The translations under genes were made by a program, and so were the position numbers. The notes beneath the pieces were generated by a model. It was not told the origin of the DNA. It searched no databases and worked only from the letters and a program-made list of their open reading frames with translations. Of a stretch of DNA of 18,407 nucleotides, positions 5,971-11,204 are shown piece by piece; the stretch's first letter is position 1; each line of letters starts with the position of its first letter. Source of the DNA: CAKVLS01 sp045651685 (GTDB taxonomy: Bacteria; Bacillota; Clostridia; Christensenellales; UBA1242); the NCBI GenBank assembly GCA_045651685.1, contig JAZRSV010000018.1, positions 1 through 18,407 of the forward strand, read 5' to 3'.

Positions 5971-8049
5971 CTATTTCTTTGCTCTGTCGCCGATAATCTT
6001 ATCTGCAACAAATTTTGGAACTTCTGCATAGTGTGAGAATTCCATATTGAAGTTACCTCTACCTTGTGTGCTAGAACGCAAATCAGTAGCATAACCAAAC
6101 ATTTCTGATAGTGGAACTTCTGCATTGATGATTTGACCACCAGGAACTGTTTCTGTACCTTGTAGCATACCACGGCGGCTTGTTAGGTTACCCATAACAT
6201 TGCCTAGGTATTCGTCTGGTAGTTCTACTTGAACCTTCATGATAGGTTCTAGGATAACTGGATCAGCATTTTTAGCAGCTTCTTTGAAAGCCATAGAACC
6301 AGCGATCTTAAATGCCATTTCTGAAGAGTCAACATCGTGGTAAGAACCATCAAATAATGTTACTTTGAAGTCAACTGTTTCGTAACCAGCTAGGATACCA
6401 TTTTGTTTAGCTTCAATAATACCATTGTTGATTGGTTGGATATATTCTTTTGGTATAGCACCACCGACGATTTTGTCTTCGAAGTCATAACCTTTACCTC
6501 TTTCAAGTGGTTCCATAGTAATCCAGCAGTGACCATATTGACCTTTACCACCAGATTGACGAATATATTTACCTTCAGCTTTAACAGCTTTACGGATAGT
6601 TTCGCGGTAGCTAACTTGTGGACGACCAACATTAACATCAACCTTAAATTCGCGTCTCAAACGGTCAACGATAATGTCTAGGTGCAACTCACCCATACCA
6701 GCGATAATTGTTTGACCAGTTTCTTGGTCAGTGTATGTTTTGAAAGTTGGGTCTTCTTCGGCAAGCTTAATAAGAGCATTTACCATTTTTTCTTGAGCTA
6801 GTTTTGTAGCAGGTTCTACTGCAACTTTGATAACTGGATCAGGGAATTCCATACTTTCTAGAACAACAGGTTTACTTTCTGCGCAAAGTGTATCACCAGT
6901 AGTTGTATCTTTTAGACCAACGATAGCTGCGATATCACCAGCGTATAGTTCACTAACATCTTCACGGTTGTTAGCGTGCATCTTTAGAAGACGACCGATT
7001 CTTTCTTTAGAATCTTTTGTAGAGTTGTAAACATAAGAACCAGCTTCTAATTTACCGCTATAAACACGGAAGAATGTGATTTTACCAACATAAGGGTCAG
7101 TAGCAACTTTGAACGCAAGACCAGCAAATGGTGCGTTGTCGCTAGATTCTCTAACTTCTTCTTTATCAGAGCCAGGAATAGTACCTTTGATAGCTTCAAC
7201 ATCTGTAGGTGCAGGCATATAATCTACGATTGCATCTAGAAGTTTTTGAACACCTTTGTTTTTGAATGAAGTACCGCAAGTAACTGGAGTCATCTTAAGA
7301 GCTAGAGTTGCTGTACGGATACCTTTTTTGATTTCTTCAACAGTAAGTTCTTCACCGTTAAAGTATTTTTCAAGCAATGCATCATCAGTTTCTGCAACAT
7401 GCTCGATAAGTTCGTTACGATATTGAGTAGCGATATCCATCATATCAGCTGGGATATCAGTTACATCAAATTCTTTACCCATATCATCTTTGTAGATAGT
7501 AGCGTTCATTTCTACAAGGTCGATAACGCCCTTGAATGTATTTGATTCGCCAATAGGTAATTGAATAGGAACGGCATTAGCTTTTAGACGCTCTTTCATC
7601 ATCTTAACAGCACGGAAGAAGTTTGCGTCGTTAATGTCCATCTTATTAACATAAGCCATTCTTGGAACTTTGTATTTGTTAGCTTGACGCCATACTGTTT
7701 CTGATTGAGGTTGAACACCACCACGAGCACAGAAAACTGCAACAGCACCGTCAAGAACTTTTAGACTACGCTCAACTTCAACAGTAAAGTCAACGTGTCC
7801 AGGGGTATCGATAATATTGATTGTATGGTCTTTCCAACGGCAAGTTGTACAAGCACTAGTGATTGTTATACCTCTTTCTTGCTCTTGAACCATCCAGTCC
7901 ATAGTAGCACTACCATCGTGAGTTTCACCAATTTTGTGATTACGACCGGTATAGTACAAAATTCTTTCAGTTGTGGTTGTTTTACCAGCGTCGATGTGAG
8001 CCATAATACCAATATTTCTATATTTTTCCAATGGATATTGTCTTGGCAT
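5971..8049 (-). CDS. fusA: translation elongation factor G
   Basis: EF-G (692 residues, typical length) is the GTPase that drives translocation and, with RRF, ribosome recycling. The P-loop AHIDAGKT is at 17-24, DTPGH at 81-85 and NKMD at 135-138. The remaining EF-G domains follow in order, including the domain IV/V region with RRGMLQGTE and the ending FVADKIIGDRAKK. AAGGAG (8060-8065) lies 10 nt before the ATG and the gene starts 24 nt after rpsG, so it belongs to the str operon. No terminator is visible between its stop and tuf. Confidence 0.99.
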   Translation of the reverse strand: MPRQYPLEKYRNIGIMAHIDAGKTTTTERILYYTGRNHKIGETHDGSATMDWMVQEQERGITITSACTTCRWKDHTINIIDTPGHVDFTVEVERSLKVLDGAVAVFCARGGVQPQSETVWRQANKYKVPRMAYVNKMDINDANFFRAVKMMKERLKANAVPIQLPIGESNTFKGVIDLVEMNATIYKDDMGKEFDVTDIPADMMDIATQYRNELIEHVAETDDALLEKYFNGEELTVEEIKKGIRTATLALKMTPVTCGTSFKNKGVQKLLDAIVDYMPAPTDVEAIKGTIPGSDKEEVRESSDNAPFAGLAFKVATDPYVGKITFFRVYSGKLEAGSYVYNSTKDSKERIGRLLKMHANNREDVSELYAGDIAAIVGLKDTTTGDTLCAESKPVVLESMEFPDPVIKVAVEPATKLAQEKMVNALIKLAEEDPTFKTYTDQETGQTIIAGMGELHLDIIVDRLRREFKVDVNVGRPQVSYRETIRKAVKAEGKYIRQSGGKGQYGHCWITMEPLERGKGYDFEDKIVGGAIPKEYIQPINNGIIEAKQNGILAGYETVDFKVTLFDGSYHDVDSSEMAFKIAGSMAFKEAAKNADPVILEPIMKVQVELPDEYLGNVMGNLTSRRGMLQGTETVPGGQIINAEVPLSEMFGYATDLRSSTQGRGNFNMEFSHYAEVPKFVADKIIGDRAKK

Positions 8050-8073
8050 TTTGTATAAACTCCTTTATAAATT

Positions 8074-8547
8074 TTACCACTTGTAATGTGCGAAAGCTTT
8101 GTTAGCTTCTGCCATTCTGTGCATTTCTTCTTTACGTTTAACAGCGCCACCAGCGTTGTTGTAAGCATCAAGAAGTTCTGATGCTAATTTTTTGTTCATT
8201 TCTTTGTCACCACCGCGTTTTCTTGCAAACATTACAAGCCAACGGATAGCAAGAGTTTGACGACGGTCTGGTCTAATTTCCATAGGAACTTGGTAAGTAG
8301 CACCACCAACACGTCTAGCTTTTGTCTCTAAAACTGGTTTGATGTTCTCAATAGCTTGAGTAAAGATAACCATAGGTTCTTCGCCAGTTTTTTCTTTTAA
8401 TATATTAAAAGCATCGTATACGATGTTTTGAGCAATACCTCTTTTACCATCCAACATAACTTGATTGATAAGTTTTGTAACAACAGTTGAGTTGTAGATT
8501 GGATCTGGTAAAACTTCTCTTTTTACAGAACACTTTCTTCTTGGCAT
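8074..8547 (-). CDS. rpsG: 30S ribosomal protein S7
   Basis: S7 (157 residues) is a primary 16S rRNA-binding protein that organises the head of the 30S subunit and lies near the E site. The N-terminus MPRRKCSVKREVLPDP and the stretch GGATYQVPMEIRPDRRQTLAIRW are the family signature; the C-terminal end matches the bacterial family, ending HYKW. A strong AAGGAGGA (8556-8563) lies 8 nt before the ATG. It sits between rpsL and fusA, as in nearly all bacteria. In E. coli S7 represses its own operon by binding the S12-S7 spacer; the spacer here holds a small hairpin but not an obvious copy of the E. coli structure. Confidence 0.99.
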   Translation of the reverse strand: MPRRKCSVKREVLPDPIYNSTVVTKLINQVMLDGKRGIAQNIVYDAFNILKEKTGEEPMVIFTQAIENIKPVLETKARRVGGATYQVPMEIRPDRRQTLAIRWLVMFARKRGGDKEMNKKLASELLDAYNNAGGAVKRKEEMHRMAEANKAFAHYKW

Positions 8548-8590
8548 TATTTCGGTCCTCCTTATTAAAAATTACAATGATTATTCATCC

Positions 8591-8608
8591 AAATAATAAC
8601 TATTATTT
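8591..8608 (-). other. small hairpin at the rpsL stop codon / rpsL-rpsG spacer
   Basis: AAATAATA (8591-8598) and TATTATTT (8601-8608) form a perfect inverted repeat with a 2-nt centre overlapping the rpsL stop codon. It is all A and T, so stability is low. It could affect coupling between rpsL and rpsG or be chance in AT-rich DNA. Confidence 0.3.
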
Positions 8609-8974
8609 AGGCTTTTTAGCGCCATATTTAGATCTTGATTGTCTACGTTTAGCAACACCAGCAGTATCTAATGTACCACGAACGATGTGATAACGAACAC
8701 CTGGTAAGTCTTTAACTTTACCACCACGAATCAATACAACACTGTGTTCTTGAAGGTTGTGACCTTCACCAGGAATGTAGGTTGTACCTTCTTGACCAGA
8801 AGATAGACGAACTCTTGCAATTTTACGAAGAGCAGAGTTTGGTTTCTTTGGAGAAGTAGTTGTAACATTTAGACATACACCACGCTTTTGTGGAGATTGT
8901 TCCAAAATAGGTGATTGAGACTTCTTAACTATCTTCTTTCTTCCTGACCTAACTAATTGATTTATTGTAGGCAT
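8603..8974 (-). CDS. rpsL: 30S ribosomal protein S12
   Basis: S12 (123 residues) lines the decoding centre of the 30S subunit and sets accuracy. The signatures PQKRGVC (28-34), PKKPNSALRK (42-51) and GGKVKDLPGVRYH are intact. Lys43 and Lys88, the usual sites of streptomycin-resistance changes, are both wild type, so streptomycin resistance is not predicted from this gene. Asp89, the residue methylthiolated by RimO in other bacteria, is present. AGGAGG lies 8 nt before the ATG. The gene begins 77 nt after rplGB, a spacer that holds two hairpins, and is followed by rpsG. Confidence 0.99.
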   Translation of the reverse strand: MPTINQLVRSGRKKIVKKSQSPILEQSPQKRGVCLNVTTTSPKKPNSALRKIARVRLSSGQEGTTYIPGEGHNLQEHSVVLIRGGKVKDLPGVRYHIVRGTLDTAGVAKRRQSRSKYGAKKPK

Positions 8975-8998
8975 GATATTTCCTCCTTATAAGAATGG

Positions 8999-9034
8999 AT
9001 GAATTTACCGTTGCAACCCTGCAGGAAAATTCAT
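8999..9034 (-). promoter_or_regulatory. structured rpsL leader hairpin
   Basis: On either strand ATGAATTT (8999-9006) pairs with AAATTCAT (9027-9034). Inside it CC (9008-9009) pairs with GG (9024-9025) and TGCA (9012-9015) pairs with TGCA (9020-9023) around a 4-nt loop. This is 14 paired positions, GC-richer than the surroundings, ending 8 nt before the rpsL ribosome site in the direction of transcription. There is no T-run, so it is not a terminator. A role as a cis-acting control element for rpsL is inferred. Confidence 0.55.
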
Positions 9035-9036
9035 TT

Positions 9037-9052
9037 GCACAGATATTTGTGC
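9037..9052 (-). other. short hairpin at the end of rplGB
   Basis: GCACA (9037-9041) pairs with TGTGC (9048-9052), with a 6-nt loop, touching the rplGB stop codon. It is stacked just before the rpsL leader hairpin and may be part of the same structure or an mRNA-processing boundary. Confidence 0.4.
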
Positions 9053-9318
9053 TATTTTACAAGACCAACGACAGCACAGTCCACATCAATGTGGCACAAT
9101 TTGCCAAGATCAAATTTGGTAAAAGCTCTAACCATTGGAATGTGATGTTTAGCGCACTCATCTTTAATCTTTTCAAATAGTACTTCGTCAATATTGTTGG
9201 CAACAATTACTTTTGTAACTGCACCGTTTATAATAGCCTTTAAAACTTGACGCGTTCCGATAAGTTTTGAAGAGTTATTAACTAAATTGATTAAATCTTT
9301 TTCTTGTGCTTTTTGCAT
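9052..9318 (-). CDS. rplGB: L7Ae-family ribosomal protein (YbxF-like), K-turn RNA-binding
   Basis: The protein has 88 residues, about the size of B. subtilis YbxF (82). This L7Ae/L30e-fold family binds kink-turn RNAs; YbxF and its paralogue are ribosome-associated in Bacillota but not essential in B. subtilis. The RNA-binding stretch LIGTRQVLKAIINGAVTKVIVANN (19-42) and the ending LGKLCHIDVDCAVVGL are typical. An AAGGAA site lies 10 nt upstream of the ATG inside a weak AAAAG/CTTTT hairpin (9325-9339 region) that might partly hide it. It is the first gene of the str transcription unit here, 73 nt downstream of the expected start. In most Bacillota it directly follows rpoC; here three other genes intervene. 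Confidence 0.95.
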   Translation of the reverse strand: MQKAQEKDLINLVNNSSKLIGTRQVLKAIINGAVTKVIVANNIDEVLFEKIKDECAKHHIPMVRAFTKFDLGKLCHIDVDCAVVGLVK

Positions 9319-9397
9319 GTTAAAAGATTTCCTTTTATATCACAAAATTATACTAGCCCAAATTCCGAGCATAATTGTATATTTTATGACACCGTCA

Positions 9398-9426
9398 ATT
9401 TTAACAAATAAACTATAGTTTGTCAA
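9398..9426 (-). promoter_or_regulatory. main promoter of rplGB-rpsL-rpsG-fusA(-tuf)
   Basis: TTGACA (9421-9426) and TAAAAT (9398-9403) on the minus strand are exactly 17 nt apart. The spacer contains the palindrome AAACTATAGTTT (9410-9421). Expected start is about 9391, with a 73-nt leader to rplGB. Confidence 0.8.
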
Positions 9427-9589
9427 TATATTTATATAAAATAATTGTGGTTATTTTTAACATTTTTTTTGCTATAAAAAATGCCCTATATCCTACTAAA
9501 ATAAAGAGATTTTTGCCAAATAATATTTTGATAAAACTTTGCTAAAAAGTGGTAGTTATTTTGACATATATTTTTACCAAAATAATCAA
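9427..9589. other. AT-rich spacer with no recognised gene
   Basis: Between the terminator at 9590-9615 and the str promoter. I see no open frame with a ribosome site and no T-box consensus. An 8-bp inverted repeat (TTATTTTG 9556-9563, CAAAATAA 9578-9585) is present but is expected often in such AT-rich DNA. Confidence 0.5.
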
Positions 9590-9615
9590 CAAAAAAACAC
9601 CCAAAATTAGGGTGT
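9590..9615 (-). terminator. terminator of the Nudix-like gene
   Basis: ACACCC (9597-9602) pairs with GGGTGT (9610-9615), 7-nt loop, with the minus-strand U-run at 9596-9590. It begins 14 nt after the stop codon of the gene at 9630. Confidence 0.9.
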
Positions 9616-9629
9616 TTTTATAAACATAA

Positions 9630-10202
9630 TTAATTGCTTTTTCGGTGATATTGAGTTTCTTTTTTACCCTCGGCAATGTCAAATACATCGCTCAATGCTA
9701 GGCGCACAATTTCGTTATAACTGTCACTATAAAAAGCATGTTTTTTTGAGAAGAAAACCTTAACCCAATTGTCAAGATCTATAAACTCCATAGCATCTAC
9801 TGTGCGTTGCTCTACAAACTTTTTGCAAGGCACTGCATTGTACTTAATAAAGTATATATAATATATTTCTTTTTCTTTATGATTGACAAATATTCTTGGG
9901 GTGTAAACACATCTATTTTCGTCTTGGTTATTATCTTCTAACTTTAGTGTTTGCTCTGTACATTCCTTAAAAACACGGCATACAGCTTGCAAATAAGTTT
10001 CGTCTTTTTCTACTTCATCTTGTATAGCGATGTCGTACAACAATTTATTTTTTTTGGCCAAAATGCTATTGCGTTTGGTCAAAACATTATTGTTGTTTAT
10101 AAGAAAAATTTGAACATAATTTTTATATTCGCTTTGGTCAGTTTGTCCGTTTTTTATGGGTTTTTTATGCAAAATATTATTCAAGTGTCCAGCAAAATCC
10201 AT
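9630..10202 (-). CDS. Nudix-fold protein with degenerate Nudix box
   Basis: The predicted protein has 190 residues. Residues 30-86 align without gaps to the Nudix core as seen in isopentenyl-diphosphate isomerase-like members: a strand (VQIFLINNNNVLTKRN), then YDIAIQDEVEKDE, then the helix LQAVCRVFKECTE. In the Nudix box the first Gly is Asp62, Glu68 and Arg76 are kept, but the metal-binding R-E-x-x-E-E is R-V-F-K-E-C (76-81), so two of three catalytic glutamates are missing. It is thus probably catalytically inactive or altered, and could bind a nucleotide or serve a structural role. The start at 10202 follows GAGG (10211-10214, 8 nt); an upstream in-frame TTG at 10229 lies in the preceding terminator's U-run. 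A terminator lies on each side, so its promoter must overlap the end of the HicB-like gene or it depends on readthrough. Confidence 0.8.
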   Translation of the reverse strand: MDFAGHLNNILHKKPIKNGQTDQSEYKNYVQIFLINNNNVLTKRNSILAKKNKLLYDIAIQDEVEKDETYLQAVCRVFKECTEQTLKLEDNNQDENRCVYTPRIFVNHKEKEIYYIYFIKYNAVPCKKFVEQRTVDAMEFIDLDNWVKVFFSKKHAFYSDSYNEIVRLALSDVFDIAEGKKETQYHRKSN

Positions 10203-10227
10203 ATCATGTACCTCGTGTGTATTTATC

Positions 10228-10261
10228 AAAAAAAGGGCAAATGCTTGCCTGCACCGCCCTT
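10228..10261 (-). terminator. terminator of the HicB-like gene
   Basis: AAGGGC (10233-10238) pairs with GCCCTT (10256-10261); on the minus strand this is followed by U-run 10234-10228. The 17-nt loop can fold further. It starts 9 nt after the stop codon of the gene at 10271. Confidence 0.75.
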
Positions 10262-10270
10262 AAAAATGTT

Positions 10271-10546
10271 TTATTTGTCATTTATCATCTTAAATTCGGC
10301 ATCAATAAGCAACACTATATCATTTTTATGTATAGCAGCCGACTCTAAATAAGTTCTTGGTTGTTCTTGAACTTCATCATACATCTTGATAGAAAGTTTG
10401 ATATACTCTCTTAACAAGCGTTTCGCAGTTAAAAAAGCATCTTCTATTGTGCTCTCACTACAAAATATATTAACATCATCAAAAGCCACTACATAAGTGT
10501 CATTTTCTTGGTCTTTATAAAAAACTGCAGGATAAACAAAATGCAT
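10271..10546 (-). CDS. HicB-like protein without a HicA partner
   Basis: The predicted protein has 91 residues. The N-terminal half (YPAVFYKDQENDTYVVAFDDVNIFCSES, then TIEDAFLTAKRLLREYI) has the layout of the HicB fold, a partial RNase H-like domain: YP-strand, acidic turn, beta hairpin with the F-D-D replacing FPDLPGC, then the EA..A helix. The C-terminal strand NDIVLLIDAEF completes it. HicB proteins normally neutralise the HicA mRNase toxin, but no 60-80-aa HicA-like frame is adjacent. There is no added helix-turn-helix or ribbon-helix-helix domain. It is therefore an orphan, perhaps domesticated or a family member with another function. GGAGA lies 7 nt before the ATG. A terminator follows it and another lies upstream, so it is likely transcribed alone. 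Confidence 0.75.
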   Translation of the reverse strand: MHFVYPAVFYKDQENDTYVVAFDDVNIFCSESTIEDAFLTAKRLLREYIKLSIKMYDEVQEQPRTYLESAAIHKNDIVLLIDAEFKMINDK

Positions 10547-10572
10547 TTTAACTTCTCCACATACTATATTAC

Positions 10573-10578
10573 ATTATA
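10573..10578 (-). promoter_or_regulatory. possible -10 box of the HicB-like gene
   Basis: TATAAT on the minus strand, about 27 nt upstream of the ATG, leaving room for the GGAGA ribosome site. No good -35 box at 16-18 nt, so this is weak. Confidence 0.35.
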
Positions 10579-10664
10579 AATATAACACAAAGGTAGAACT
10601 TTTGTAAAACAAAACAACAACATTTTTAGAAAAAAAATAATAATTCTATTTTACATAAAACAAC

Positions 10665-10692
10665 AAAAAAACCACCTATATAGGTGGTTTTT
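10665..10692 (-). terminator. terminator of the 68-aa protein gene
   Basis: A perfect 26-bp palindrome (10667-10692) centred on CCTATATAGG forms an 11-bp stem with a 4-nt loop. The minus-strand U-run is at 10670-10665. It begins 10 nt after the stop codon. Confidence 0.9.
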
Positions 10693-10702
10693 ATATAACA
10701 AA

Positions 10703-10909
10703 TTACATACCTTGAACAGCGTCATCTTCAAATTTGCGAGCAGAAGCATGTTCTACTGTAGCTGCTTGTTTACCAAGCATTGCACCTTCTTCTTGGGTGC
10801 TTGCAGCGCTTCTTTTGCCTGCAAAGAATTGAGCTAAAACTTCTGTAGAAGTTCCATCGGTAACTACTATTTGTCCATCAACAATATCATATCTAAAATC
10901 TTTTGCCAT
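10703..10909 (-). CDS. small conserved-looking soluble protein, function unknown
   Basis: The predicted protein has 68 residues and starts MAKDFRYDIVDGQIVVTDGT. It has no signal peptide, membrane segment or cysteine. The first half looks beta-rich (RYDIVDGQIVVTDG), the second half is Ala, Gln and Glu rich and probably helical. The amino-acid mix is much less Asn/Lys/Ile-rich than the neighbouring accessory proteins. It has a strong AAGGAGAG site, a good promoter, and a structured leader. I recognise no family. Its position right after rpoC and its strong expression signals suggest a real and perhaps abundant protein. Confidence 0.75.
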   Translation of the reverse strand: MAKDFRYDIVDGQIVVTDGTSTEVLAQFFAGKRSAASTQEEGAMLGKQAATVEHASARKFEDDAVQGM

Positions 10910-10992
10910 AACAATCTCTCCTTTTAACTTTAATAAAAGTTATAGCGATTTTTTAATAAAATAAGGTGTTAACCTTTATTTATGTATGCCTT

Positions 10993-11021
10993 ATAATAGC
11001 ACACTTTTTAACATTTGTAAA
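10993..11021 (-). promoter_or_regulatory. promoter and leader of the 68-aa protein gene
   Basis: TTTACA (11016-11021) and TATTAT (10993-10998) are 17 nt apart on the minus strand. The 76-nt leader that follows holds two small hairpins: AAGGT/ACCTT (10963-10976 region) and AACTTT/AAAGTT (10926-10941 region), the latter just before the ribosome site. Confidence 0.65.
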
Positions 11022-11170
11022 TACCTATTTTGAAAAAAGTTTAATAATTTTTTAAGTTTTTATTTTTAGCTATAATCCCCTAAAAATCTAGGTTATAAAA
11101 TATTTTGCCTAACATAATTTTTACCTATTTTTAACAAAAATCTAGATACCAAAATAATATAATTTTAATA

Positions 11171-11195
11171 AAAAAAGCAAGGTATAAAACCTTGC
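11171..11195 (-). terminator. terminator of rpoBC
   Basis: GCAAGG (11177-11182) pairs with CCTTGC (11190-11195), 7-nt loop, with the minus-strand U-run at 11176-11171. It lies 9 nt after the rpoC stop. The rest of the gap to the next promoter (11022-11170) is AT-rich with no gene seen. Confidence 0.9.
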
Positions 11196-11204
11196 TTTTA
11201 TTTA

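Noticed and set aside
8603..8974. streptomycin-resistance change in S12
   Set aside because: Lys43 and Lys88 are both wild type.
10203..10229. TTG start at 10229 for the Nudix-like gene
   Set aside because: It lies in the U-run of the previous terminator and has no ribosome site, while ATG at 10202 has GAGG 8 nt upstream.
9951..10352. 133-codon plus-strand open frame across the Nudix-like and HicB-like genes
   Set aside because: It runs antisense over two genes with good ribosome sites and through a terminator; its product is low-complexity Phe/Ile-rich.
9630..10546. complete HicAB toxin-antitoxin pair
   Set aside because: The neighbour of the HicB-like gene is a 190-aa Nudix-fold protein, not a short HicA, and a terminator separates them.
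11040..11160. repeated AAAAATCTAG words and short inverted repeats in the rpoC downstream gap
   Set aside because: They are short and expected by chance in DNA this AT-rich; no regular spacing or array structure is seen.
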